From assembly GCF_001278705.1 (NCBI RefSeq), contig NZ_CP012600.1:1736190-1800189 (forward strand): a DNA stretch of 64,000 nt, given 5' to 3'. The DNA comes from Bacillus gobiensis. Its GTDB lineage: Bacteria > Bacillota > Bacilli > Bacillales > Bacillaceae. Position 1 is the first letter of the stretch; each line of letters starts with the position of its first letter. The position numbers were made by a program, and so were the translations under genes. Under the pieces are notes generated by a model. It was not told where the DNA came from and made no database searches. It worked only from the letters and a program-made list of their open reading frames with translations. Below, one piece after another: positions 48,779-57,552 of the stretch.

Positions 48779-50008
48779 GTGAAATTGAAAAGGACATTTC
48801 GTTCCTTAAGCATCCGTAATTATAGGTTATATTTTTTTGCACAAATCATTTCTACATCAGGATTATGGATACAACTTGTCGCTGAAAACTGGCTAGTGGT
48901 TCAGTTAGGTGGTTCTGGTCTAATGCTTGGAATTACAACTGCTATTCAATTTACACCTTTGCTATTTCTAAGTGTTTATGGTGGTGTTTTGGTGGATAGA
49001 TGGAACAAGCATACCCTTTTAATGTTTACTCAGATTTCATCAAGTATTTTAGCGCTCCTTCTTGGAATACTGGCTCTTACAGGAAGTGTACAAATATGGA
49101 TGATATGGATTATCGCATTCTTATTGGGATGTGTGAATGCATTGGATACACCTGGTCGTCAAGTATTCACAAGAGAATTAGTGGGGCCAAAACATTTAAC
49201 AAATGCAGTAGCTTTAAATAATACGATTAGCACTAGCGGGAGAGTGATTGGCCCTGTAATTGGAGCAATCCTGATTTCTATTTCAGAAGTAGGTGTTTGC
49301 TTTTTAATAAATGCAGCTTCATATATTGCAGTTATTATCGCTTTACTAAAGATAAATAAAAGTCAGCTACAAGTAGAGTCTGTAGTAACTCGCAAACATG
49401 GTCAGGTGAAGGAAGGATTGATTCATATTTGGAATCATCCTAAATTGAGGACAACTTTACTTATTATGTTTATTACAGCTACTTTTGGCTTGAACTTTCA
49501 AGTGTTGCTTCCTTTATTTACTTCCCAAACATTTCAACAAAGTGGTGAATGGTATGGATTACTTATGTCTAGTCTTGGTATCGGATCAGTCATAGGGTCA
49601 CTTTTGATAGCAAGTTGGAAAGACCCTACTGTAAAACGGGTAGCTCTTCTTTCCACTGTATTCGGAATCACTATAGTTGCAGTAGCATTGTCCCCCACAC
49701 TGCCAGTTGCCTTCATAACAGTTGGATTAATGGGGGTAGGAAGTAGTTTGTTCTTAACAGCTTGTTCGGGGTGTCTTCAATTAAATGCAGGAGATGGTAT
49801 GAGTGGAAGAGTGATGGCGATGTATTATGTTGCCTTTTTAGGAACTGCACCTATAGGAGGAACAGCAGTTGGATGGATTGCTGAAATTTGGGGACCTAGA
49901 TCAGCATTTGCTTTAAGTGCAATTGCATGTATGGCAGCTAGTGGGTTTGCCTTTTTTGGACCTAATAAGTACAAAACAAATATGAAAAAAACAGAAACAC
50001 GTGCATAA
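48779..50008 (+). CDS. MFS exporter, DHA3 type
   Basis: 409 residues, 12 predicted membrane helices, with loop-2 motif YGGVLVDRWNKHTLL. DHA3-type drug or ion exporter (same broad group as NreB and macrolide exporters). GTG start at 48779 after GAAGGAG. Divergent from the ArsR regulator by 126 bases, which suggests induction by its substrate; substrate unknown. Confidence 0.88.
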   Translation: MKLKRTFRSLSIRNYRLYFFAQIISTSGLWIQLVAENWLVVQLGGSGLMLGITTAIQFTPLLFLSVYGGVLVDRWNKHTLLMFTQISSSILALLLGILALTGSVQIWMIWIIAFLLGCVNALDTPGRQVFTRELVGPKHLTNAVALNNTISTSGRVIGPVIGAILISISEVGVCFLINAASYIAVIIALLKINKSQLQVESVVTRKHGQVKEGLIHIWNHPKLRTTLLIMFITATFGLNFQVLLPLFTSQTFQQSGEWYGLLMSSLGIGSVIGSLLIASWKDPTVKRVALLSTVFGITIVAVALSPTLPVAFITVGLMGVGSSLFLTACSGCLQLNAGDGMSGRVMAMYYVAFLGTAPIGGTAVGWIAEIWGPRSAFALSAIACMAASGFAFFGPNKYKTNMKKTETRA

Positions 50009-50055
50009 AAATCTTCAAGCGAGAAGTTAGCGTTACATAAATATCCTTCCTAATT

Positions 50056-50088
50056 AAAGAAGCCTACCTCATTGGTGGGCTTCTTCTC
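50056..50088 (+). terminator. Terminator after the MFS gene
   Basis: AAGAAGCCTACC and GGTGGGCTTCTT arms with a 5-base loop, about 50 bases past the MFS stop. Confidence 0.75.
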
Positions 50089-50137
50089 GTATATTGGTAT
50101 TCGGTACTACCCATCCTTTTCGAGAAAAAAGAGGTGA

Positions 50138-50492
50138 TAATCCCAGGAGAGATTCGAACTCCCGACCGACGGCTTAGAAGGCCGTTGATCTTTTTGCAGT
50201 GGTTGGATAAATACTGATAACAAAGCCTTTTGTATCAACGTTCTTTAACCTTAAATGACAAGAAATTCACCTCAAATAAATGAATATTACTCGATTCCTG
50301 CCCCATTTCTGCCCCATCTGCCCCAATATAAGAAGATGAGATAAGAAAGTCCATGAACAATAAATTAAGAAGCTCTACTTAATTGGTTGGCTTCTGTTGA
50401 TGCAATTTCGAGATCTAATCTTTATCAGGATCATTTTGTTTATTGTCTTCGACCTAGCGTTCCATTTACTTGCGATAGAGTTTTAATAGATA
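50138..50492. repeat. att-like repeat, copy 1 (tRNA-Arg 3' half and flank)
   Basis: A 355-base unit that recurs at 52271-52619. It begins (50140-50188, minus strand) with the 3' half of a tRNA-Arg(TCT)-like gene: anticodon stem-loop ACGGC-CTTCTAA-GCCGT, T-arm GGGAGTTCGAATCTCTC and acceptor strand. The flank has repeated TGCCCCAT-type motifs such as occur at phage attachment sites. The last ~80 bases are a broken copy of the small ORF at 46910. No functional gene. Confidence 0.8.
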
Positions 50493-50503
50493 AGACATAG
50501 ATC

Positions 50504-51124
50504 TTAAGACATCTTTGAAAGAACGACTAGCAATAAATAGATAATAAGTAAAACCACTCTATTCTTTGTAGAGAGTTTATCCTTTTTTTGATTGGAATAT
50601 TGCTGAATTAAAGGTTTTGCATATTGAATAAGCAGACTATGAAATTCTTGTTGGGATTGAGAAGCACTCAATGTTTTTTTGGGGATAGTGATCGCTTTTA
50701 AGTCTTCGACATATAAGAAATAGTATGATTTGTCGTCAATTACTCGAACTAATTCATTCCACCTATAGAAAGATGTTTCTTTTCCACGATCGAACATAAT
50801 CCCATTTTCATTCATGGAGATTTTTCTTTCATCCAAAACCCCAGGTTCTTTAAGGGATAATTTGAACCTAAGATAATATACGAATTGTTCAAGTAGAGGG
50901 AAGATAACAACAGACCATAAGAAGGTATGGAATAGAACACGGGCAATTTTTAAATAGATTGGAGCCTCAACACTCCATACATCTAGTGTGTACATTATAA
51001 ATGCAAGTATTGGAACGAGTAAATAGATTAAACGAAGCCTGTTTCTTAATCTTCTAGAAGAAGTGCGTGCTTTTTTTCGATAAGCCCATATATCATTTGG
51101 TTCTAGCTGATAATGAAGCTCCAT
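50504..51124 (-). CDS. YcxB-like membrane protein
   Basis: About 206 residues: two membrane helices near residues 32-50 and 58-78, then a cytoplasmic YcxB-like domain (SMNENGIMFDRGKETSFYRW; VIDDKSYYFLYVEDLKAITI), and a further hydrophobic C-terminus. Start at 51124 chosen because ELHYQLEPNDIWAYRKK is the usual family opening. Function unknown. Flanked by the two att-like repeats. Confidence 0.72.
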   Translation of the reverse strand: MELHYQLEPNDIWAYRKKARTSSRRLRNRLRLIYLLVPILAFIMYTLDVWSVEAPIYLKIARVLFHTFLWSVVIFPLLEQFVYYLRFKLSLKEPGVLDERKISMNENGIMFDRGKETSFYRWNELVRVIDDKSYYFLYVEDLKAITIPKKTLSASQSQQEFHSLLIQYAKPLIQQYSNQKKDKLSTKNRVVLLIIYLLLVVLSKMS

Positions 51125-51251
51125 ATCAACATCATCCTTAATTTCTTTAAATTTTCTTCTTACCAATCAGTTATATGAAACACCCTATATTCTGATTTAA
51201 AATTATTCTTTAAAGAGCTAATACTTCCTTCCTAACCTGAATGCACATTAA

Positions 51252-51284
51252 GAAAAAAGGCGATGCTATCTTCAAACATCGCAC
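51252..51284 (-). terminator. Terminator after the methyltransferase gene
   Basis: GCGATG and CATCGC arms with an 11-base loop, followed by CTTTTTT on the minus strand. Confidence 0.75.
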
Positions 51285-51319
51285 AGGTTAGTTGAAGAAC
51301 TATAAAATTATTATTTTGT

Positions 51320-52102
51320 TCAATTTTTTCTTGCTGTCCAAATAGTCCATCTATCTTTTTCAATAATTTGTTCCCCATTCTCTGTTTTTAATTGTTGTTT
51401 AATATAATCTACAAGATTTTGTAATTGATTATCTGTTAACTCATGAAGAATAGAACGCCCTGTACGACTTAACAAATCATTGGATAATTGATCTACTTCA
51501 TTATAAATTGATCTTGTTTCCCATAACTTGTATTCTTTAATCTTTTGAAAACCTGCATTTAGTAACGCTTGATGTACTTCTTCACTTGAATATCTTCGTG
51601 AAATTTCTTTTTCTTTTAAATTAGGATATTTTGAAAAAAAATAACCCCTTATATGTGTCGAACTTCCTTTTAACAAACAATCTTCAGGTGTTCTATCTTG
51701 AATAATGCATGAACCACCCTTCTTAAGTAGGCGGAAAGTTTCTTTAAAACATGAAGATAAATCTGTTATATGGTGTATCACGGCTCTTTCTAGAACAACA
51801 TCATATTGTTCGCCTGGCAGTTTTGTATCCAATGCATTACCAACTTTGAAATCTATATTATTGTGATCCTTACAATTATCCTTTGCAGATATAAGCATTT
51901 GTTCGGAAAAATCTAATCCTGTTACATAAGAAGCTCCCATTTCTGAAAGTGCTTTTGTGTAAATCCCTCCACCACAACCTATATCTAGAGCTTTTTTTCC
52001 TTTAACATCGTAAATTTCTCTTATTTTATTTATCCAAGTTGAATTGGCTAACCGTTTAGAGTATGTGAAACGATTTTTTTCATTATGAAAATCAATTGGC
52101 AA
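51320..52102 (-). CDS. Class I SAM-dependent methyltransferase
   Basis: 260 residues. SAM-binding motif KKALDIGCGGGIYTKALSEM, acidic loop TGLDFSEQML, and VLERAVIHHITDLSSCFKET typical of UbiE/MenG-like small-molecule methyltransferases. TTG start after GGGGGAG. Followed by a terminator. It sits between the two tRNA-like repeats, so it is probably cargo of the second element. Substrate unknown. Confidence 0.88.
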   Translation of the reverse strand: MPIDFHNEKNRFTYSKRLANSTWINKIREIYDVKGKKALDIGCGGGIYTKALSEMGASYVTGLDFSEQMLISAKDNCKDHNNIDFKVGNALDTKLPGEQYDVVLERAVIHHITDLSSCFKETFRLLKKGGSCIIQDRTPEDCLLKGSSTHIRGYFFSKYPNLKEKEISRRYSSEEVHQALLNAGFQKIKEYKLWETRSIYNEVDQLSNDLLSRTGRSILHELTDNQLQNLVDYIKQQLKTENGEQIIEKDRWTIWTARKN

Positions 52103-52270
52103 AGAATCTCCCCCTTCAAAGATATATCTATACCAATTTTAACCAAAGATTACGATAAGTAAATTTGATTATTTTTATAAAAGTGAATAACTTTTACTTA
52201 TTAAATTATTTATATAATTCAGTTTTCTCTTCCTATCCTGGTCCGTAAGTCAATATAAAAAAAGAAGTGT

Positions 52271-52619
52271 TGAATCCCAGGAGGGTTCGAACTCCCGACC
52301 AACGACTTAGAAGGCCGGTGATCTTTTTGCCGTGGTTTGTTAAATGCTGATAACAAAGCCTTTTGTATCAAGGTTCTTTAACCTTAAATGACATGAAATT
52401 CACCTAAAATAAATGAAAATTACTCGATTCATGCCCCATTTCTGCCCCAATATATGAAGATGAGATAAAGAAAGTACCTGAACAATAAATTAAGAAGCCA
52501 TACATAATTAGTAGGCATCTGTTTTCATGCAATTTCGAGATCTAATCTTTATCAGGATCATTTTGATTTTCGTCTTCGACCTGGCGCTCCATCACTTTTT
52601 GATAGAGTTTTAATATATA
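52271..52619. repeat. att-like repeat, copy 2
   Basis: Direct repeat of 50138-50492, about 85-90 percent identical by eye. The tRNA-Arg-like 3' half (52274-52321, minus strand) is more decayed: its anticodon stem has mismatches. Ends in copy B of the recombinase leader. Confidence 0.8.
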
Positions 52620-52678
52620 ATTGTAGCAAGCATTGATACATTTGTCACATGTGGTCCTTCAATAATCCGTATCTTCAT
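52542..52678 (-). pseudogene. Frameshifted copy of the small ORF at 46910
   Basis: Starts KIRIIEGPH at the ATG at 52678, loses one base relative to 46910-47110 (after GGACCACATG), and without that loss would continue as DKCINACYNYILKLYQKVMERQVEDENQNDPDKD-stop. This gives the probable true C-terminus of the module. Confidence 0.75.
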
Positions 52679-52770
52679 GATGAACACCCCCATACTCATG
52701 GATATGTTCACTGGAGTTGTACAAATGGCTGTTTTCTTCATGAGAAAGGGATAAAAAAAGAATGCCTATC
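52614..52770. repeat. Recombinase leader, copy B of a dispersed repeat
   Basis: Second copy of 47046-47207, including the CTCATGGA inverted-repeat region and the Shine-Dalgarno of the small ORF. No recombinase gene follows it here. Confidence 0.8.
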
Positions 52771-53441
52771 CTGATAAAACGTACCCTATAGACTAGACAC
52801 TTTAAAAAAAGGTCTATCTATAAGGTACATTTTAATTTTAAGATTACACCTTTAAAGTGTTCAAGGGCTTGTGGAGTACATAAACACACAAACAAAACAG
52901 CAGTATGTTGTGGATAGTGAAGGAGAGGAGATACAAATCTAGTCAAATTTATGGATATTGTGAATGTTAAGAGGAAATAAAAAAAGCTCACCGTTGTCCG
53001 GTGGGCATATTATCCTGAGATGGAGTACCATTAATCAATTCTTACTCTTGAATTTTTGCACTTTTTGCAAACATCTTAACTAAATTTCTTAACTGAATTC
53101 AGATGAAAAGCTAATAGCCATAAAGCGGTTAAATTTGACATTGACACAAGTCAATACAAAATTGGCCCATTCAGGAACATTAAAATATAAGACTAAATTA
53201 CAAATATAAATGCTATTTAGGTTGCAGTTATAAATAACATAAACATCCCCAATAATACTTGAGTTCTTGCATTAGGTCCGTAGTCTATTCATTCTAGCCT
53301 AAAAAAGAAAATCAAAAAATGCTGCACCAAAAAACATTAAAAGTACTATTACAAAATTTATATTGAAAGTAGTAACAAGACACCTAAAATTGAAAATAGA
53401 AATCATAACCAGTAAACAATTTAAACAATTACTTACAATTG
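52771..53441. other. Non-coding debris
   Basis: No open gene. A hairpin with arms GCTCACCG/CGGTGGGC at 52986-53006 has T7 on the minus strand and looks like a terminator. Upstream of it (53150-53420, minus strand) several short hydrophobic stretches in different frames, such as VLLMFFGAAFFDFLF and NARTQVLLGMFMLFITAT, look like a decayed membrane protein. Confidence 0.5.
52980..53007 (-). terminator. Orphan terminator
   Basis: GCTCACCG and CGGTGGGC arms (one mismatch), 5-base loop, T7 on the minus strand. No intact gene precedes it. Confidence 0.65.
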
Positions 53442-53596
53442 AATATTAGTCCCTACCTTATTTTCAATAGCTTTCTTGTAAAAATATTTAGCTACAACAA
53501 TATCCACAACAGCTAGTCCAACTGATTTAAACACGGTGATCCTGATCACTAACTTTGCCCATATATTCTCTGTTTACGATGTTCCCAAGCTCTCCA
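53442..53596 (-). pseudogene. Remnant of the ornithine-cyclodeaminase-family gene 3' end
   Basis: About 155 bases align with 55235-55394, the 3' end of the OCD-family gene, at high identity. The remnant has a 2-base deletion within the codons for SDQEISV that creates a frameshift. It abuts a tyrosine recombinase fragment. Confidence 0.85.
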
Positions 53597-53734
53597 AACA
53601 GCTGTTGATTCCGTATTAACATGGCCAAGAATTTCTGATATAGCAGGGAGTGGTGTATCTTTTTCAAGTAGCATACTTGCCAAAGTGCGACGAAGGGAGT
53701 GCAAGACGTCTAATAAAGATATATGAACTATCAA
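53597..53734 (-). pseudogene. Tyrosine recombinase C-terminal fragment
   Basis: The translation VLHSLRRTLASMLLEKDTPL, then PAISEILGHVNTESTAV, is the HxLRR and LGH region of a phage/transposon integrase catalytic domain. The N-terminus and the region holding the nucleophile tyrosine are missing; the frame runs into the OCD remnant. The fragment overlaps the last codons of the MHS transporter gene. Confidence 0.8.
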
Positions 53735-55029
53735 CCTTCGATGCTATTATTCGATTCGTCTAATTTCTGATTTCTGCGATCCTTTACTGCCCAAATCGCA
53801 ACTAGGGACAGGACAGCTGCAAAAATAATATAAATGGCGACAGGAACATAAGAGTTATTAAACCTACTAAGTAAAGCCGTTGCAATTAACGGCGCTGTTC
53901 CTCCAGCCAGAGCTGCTCCGATTTGATATCCAAGCGTAATACCGGTATAACGTATTTTTGCATCAAAAATTTCCGAGAACATCGTTCCAAGAACAGCTGT
54001 GATTGGAGCCCAAATAATCCCTAAACCTATCACTGTTGCAACGATTAAAAACAGTACCGATTGTTGCTGAAGCATCAAGAAGTATGGGAACGCAAACAGA
54101 GCCATACCAATCGTTCCGCCTATGAACAGTTTTTTGCGGCCAATTTTATCAGATAAGTTACCCATGATTGGTATTAAAAACGTTGTTATAACCGTTGCAA
54201 TTATGACTGCATTTAATGTATCTGTCTGTGAGAAACCTAGGTTTGAAGGAGCGTATGATACGACAAACGTGCTAAAAATATAAAATGGGGCTGTTTCTAC
54301 AACTTTGGCTCCAACGGCAATAATCACCTCACGCCAATAATTCTTAAAAGTTTCTACAATTGGTAGCTTTGGAACTTCTCCGGATTCCTGCACTTTTTTG
54401 AAAGATGGTGTTTCATCAATTCCTTTACGAATCCATAGGCCAAAAAATACAAGCAAAGCACTAAATATAAATGGTACACGCCACCCCCAAGTCATGAATT
54501 CGGTTTGAGGAAGCAGTGTCATAATTGATAAAGCAATGGTTCCGAGCAACATCCCTATTGTAACACCCATCTGAGGAATAGCACCGAACAAGCCCCGTTT
54601 TTCAGCGGGAGCATATTCAACGGCTAATAACAGCGCTCCTCCCCATTCACCACCAATACCTAGACCTTGAATCAAACGCAGAGTAATTAATAAAATCGGC
54701 GCCCAAATACCAACGGCTTGATACGTCGGAAGAAGCCCCATCCCAAATGTTGCAACCCCCATTAAACTAAGTGTTAAAACAAGTGTTTTCTTTCTCCCGA
54801 TGCGGTCGCCAATATGGCTAAAGATCACCCCACCAAAAGGGCGGATAAAGAATGCTAACGCAAAAGATGCATAGGACAACAACAGTCCTATTGTCGGATC
54901 CTCATTTACGAAGAATAACTGGTTAAACACGAGTGCAGCAATAGTCCCATATAAAAAATAGTCAAACCACTCAATCGAACTCCCTACTAAACTTGCAACT
55001 AATACTCGCCGCATTTGTTTCTTTTCCAT
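53731..55029 (-). CDS. MHS-family metabolite:proton symporter
   Basis: 432 residues, 12 membrane helices. SSIEWFDYFLYGTIAALVFN and FIRPFGGVIFSHIGDRIGRK are the signatures of the metabolite-H+ symporter branch that includes ProP (proline/betaine) and shikimate and citrate carriers. GGGAG precedes the ATG. Last gene of the catabolic cluster, 199 bases after the OCD-family gene. Imino-acid uptake is inferred from context. Confidence 0.88.
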   Translation of the reverse strand: MEKKQMRRVLVASLVGSSIEWFDYFLYGTIAALVFNQLFFVNEDPTIGLLLSYASFALAFFIRPFGGVIFSHIGDRIGRKKTLVLTLSLMGVATFGMGLLPTYQAVGIWAPILLITLRLIQGLGIGGEWGGALLLAVEYAPAEKRGLFGAIPQMGVTIGMLLGTIALSIMTLLPQTEFMTWGWRVPFIFSALLVFFGLWIRKGIDETPSFKKVQESGEVPKLPIVETFKNYWREVIIAVGAKVVETAPFYIFSTFVVSYAPSNLGFSQTDTLNAVIIATVITTFLIPIMGNLSDKIGRKKLFIGGTIGMALFAFPYFLMLQQQSVLFLIVATVIGLGIIWAPITAVLGTMFSEIFDAKIRYTGITLGYQIGAALAGGTAPLIATALLSRFNNSYVPVAIYIIFAAVLSLVAIWAVKDRRNQKLDESNNSIEG

Positions 55030-55228
55030 CTTGAATTACTCCCTTCAAATTTAAGTGATACATTTTCTGATGATTATCAATTTTCTGTCAATATTCTTGA
55101 TAATTTATTGACGATGGAACATTCAATAAAATTTGTCATGTATAAAATGTAGCTAGGTACTATTTATCGTTGAAGAGAGAGAAATTAAAATATTAAATCA
55201 TTTTTCAAGATAGATAAATATCTGTAAC

Positions 55229-56206
55229 TTAAAATAGAATACTAGTTCCTACCTTATTTTCAATAGCTTTTTTGTAAAAATATTGGGCTACAACAATATC
55301 CACAACAGCTAGTCCAACTGATTTAAACACGGAAATTTCTTGATCGCTGACTCTGCCTTTATATTCTCCGTTTACGATTTTCCCAAGCTCTCCATAGATG
55401 TCGCTTGGCTTAAATATGCCCTCATTTATCGGAACTTGTAAATCACCAGTCTCTTCTAAAGCTGCTTCTCTTGATTCCACTACTACTTTGTCAGCTTGAG
55501 AAATTACATGAGATGGTAACTCTTGCATTGTTGGTCTAAATGAACCAACTGCATTCACATGAACACCTCGTTTTAATGACTCTGAAAAAACAGGTGTTGA
55601 AGAGTTTGTTGTAGTAACAATAATATCAGCTTCACATACTGCTTCGTTTGAGTCTGAATATACTCGGACACGTTTATTAAATTTCTTTCTAATATATTCA
55701 GCAAATTCATGTGCTTTCTGTTCCGTTCTGTTATAAAGGAAAATCTCTTCAATCTCTCGAACAGCTAGCACAGCTTCAACCAGACCTTTTGCTTGTTCAC
55801 CAGTACCGATAATACATAATTTTTTTGAATCTTGACGGGATAAATATTTCGTTGCTACCCCTGATAAAGCGCCTGTTCTAATCATTGTTAAATAAGAGCC
55901 TTCTAAAAGAGCGAGTGGTTCTCCTGTTTTGAAGTCTGATAACATCACAATACCATTTATTGTTTTCTTCCCTAATTTCTTGTTATTTGGAACTACGGTT
56001 ACTACTTTTAATCCAATGCTCCCGAGTTCTTCAGCCACGGAAGGCATTACTAATGCAGTATTTTGACCACCATCAAAGGGTAAGGCGGCACGAATAGGCG
56101 TAACTGTTCTTTCTTCTGAAAATTCCTTTAATGCGACAGCTGCGCATTCAATGATCTCATTCATATCTACTAAACTTTTTTGTACATCAGTATTTAAGGC
56201 TAACAT
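55229..56206 (-). CDS. Ornithine cyclodeaminase/mu-crystallin family protein, probable ketimine reductase
   Basis: 325 residues. Substrate arginine and lysine region GSIGLKVVTVVPNN, LLEGSYLTMIRTGALSGVAT, and NAD(P)-binding LCIIGTGEQAKGLVEAVLAV. In true ornithine cyclodeaminase the catalytic Asp lies in a GGDCPGKTEL-type loop; here the loop reads NAVGSFRPTMQELP, without that Asp, as in mu-crystallin and pyrroline-2-carboxylate reductases. A reductase making L-proline from pyrroline-2-carboxylate fits the neighbours. A partial duplicate of its 3' end lies at 53442-53596. Confidence 0.88.
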   Translation of the reverse strand: MLALNTDVQKSLVDMNEIIECAAVALKEFSEERTVTPIRAALPFDGGQNTALVMPSVAEELGSIGLKVVTVVPNNKKLGKKTINGIVMLSDFKTGEPLALLEGSYLTMIRTGALSGVATKYLSRQDSKKLCIIGTGEQAKGLVEAVLAVREIEEIFLYNRTEQKAHEFAEYIRKKFNKRVRVYSDSNEAVCEADIIVTTTNSSTPVFSESLKRGVHVNAVGSFRPTMQELPSHVISQADKVVVESREAALEETGDLQVPINEGIFKPSDIYGELGKIVNGEYKGRVSDQEISVFKSVGLAVVDIVVAQYFYKKAIENKVGTSILF

Positions 56207-56359
56207 ACTATTTCATCCTTTCTTGCTGATATCATACCCGTGTATTTTTCACTTTAAAAATCAGAAGCCTATACCGTTGACCCTGAAAACCAATTAACTC
56301 TCCTCACAACAGTTATTTTTTTCTCGCAATTTTCCTAATATTTTTTCAATTCATTCGGA

Positions 56360-57541
56360 TCACTGCTTTACGTTAACATTGAACCGGTCATAACGAAGTG
56401 GTTCAATTGGAATCGATGTTTCATTTTGATTGATCATTTCTTCGATTACTTTACCTGTAATCGCAGCTAAGCTTATGCCATCCCCTTCATGTCCTGCTGC
56501 AATATATAACCCCGGTACCTTTTCAACATGTGAAATGATTGGAAGATGGTCAGCTGTCCATGGTCGTAATCCTGCATATGTTCTTATAACAGTCATATCC
56601 GCTATTTTAGGGTAAAAACGAACAGCTCTTTTTGCGATATATTTTATTACTTCATGATCCACTTTTGTGTCATATCCATTAAATTGACGACTACTACCAA
56701 TTAAAAAGTTTTGACTTTCGGTAGGCTCGAAAACTAATGCAATGCCATATTTCTCAGTGAATGGATCTACTTTCCTCTCCCCACCAAATTTTGAAATGAG
56801 GTAGCCAAATTCCATTACATTTCTTAATCCAACAGGATGTTGTCTAGAAGCAACAATGACCTGACCTTTACGCGGTTTTATTGGAATGTCTATATCTAAC
56901 ATCTCTCCAATAAACGGAGCCCATACACCACATGCATTGACAACCTTATTAGCCGTAAAGGTTTCATTATTTGTCTCAATTACAAATTGATTCACTTGAT
57001 TTTTATAAAGATTTTTCACTTCCGTATTCGTATGTATTTTCGCACCGAATTGTTTGGCACGATGAATCAGCGAATATGTTAACATATAAGGATTTACTCT
57101 AGAATCAGTCCTGCACTCAAGCCCACCAAGGATGTCGTCTGCAAAGTAATCAGATTCATTGCGTAGATCTTCCCGATCCAACATTCGAAAATCTAGCCCC
57201 GCATCTTGTTGTTGCTGCACCCATTTTTGTGCAGCCTCCATTTCCGTATCATTTTCACAAACTAAAACACTACCAGGGTTCCTATATTCAAATGGGATTT
57301 CAAGCTCATTATTTAATTCATATACCAATTGTTGGCTTTTTAGAGCCATTTGACTATCAAATCCTGGATCTTTATCCACTGCTAAAATATTTCCATCGCA
57401 TTTAGAGGTTGTTTCACTTGCCAATTCATTCTTTTCAAGAACCGTTATATCTAAACCGGATTTTGAGCAATAGTAAGCGATCGATGAACCAATAATTCCC
57501 CCTCCGATTACAAGGACATCGCAATGTAATGTATTAGTCAT
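56360..57541 (-). CDS. FAD-dependent amino-acid oxidase/dehydrogenase, HcnC/DAO type (catalytic subunit)
   Basis: 393 residues of the D-amino-acid-oxidase (DadA/SoxB/HcnC) fold. FAD-binding VLVIGGGIIGSSIAYYCSKS and C-terminal TYAGLRPWTADHLPIISHVE with AAGHEGDGISLAAITG. It lies 11 bases after the HcnB-like gene and is the likely catalytic beta subunit of a heteromeric dehydrogenase such as hydroxyproline/D-proline dehydrogenase or opine oxidase. GGGAGG precedes the ATG. Confidence 0.9.
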   Translation of the reverse strand: MTNTLHCDVLVIGGGIIGSSIAYYCSKSGLDITVLEKNELASETTSKCDGNILAVDKDPGFDSQMALKSQQLVYELNNELEIPFEYRNPGSVLVCENDTEMEAAQKWVQQQQDAGLDFRMLDREDLRNESDYFADDILGGLECRTDSRVNPYMLTYSLIHRAKQFGAKIHTNTEVKNLYKNQVNQFVIETNNETFTANKVVNACGVWAPFIGEMLDIDIPIKPRKGQVIVASRQHPVGLRNVMEFGYLISKFGGERKVDPFTEKYGIALVFEPTESQNFLIGSSRQFNGYDTKVDHEVIKYIAKRAVRFYPKIADMTVIRTYAGLRPWTADHLPIISHVEKVPGLYIAAGHEGDGISLAAITGKVIEEMINQNETSIPIEPLRYDRFNVNVKQ

Positions 57542-57552
57542 GTTATTCCTCC

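Noticed and set aside
50140..50188. Possible tRNA-Arg gene
   Set aside because: Only the anticodon arm, T-arm and 3' acceptor strand are present; the 5' half (5' acceptor strand and D-arm) is absent, and the second copy at 52274 has mismatched stems.
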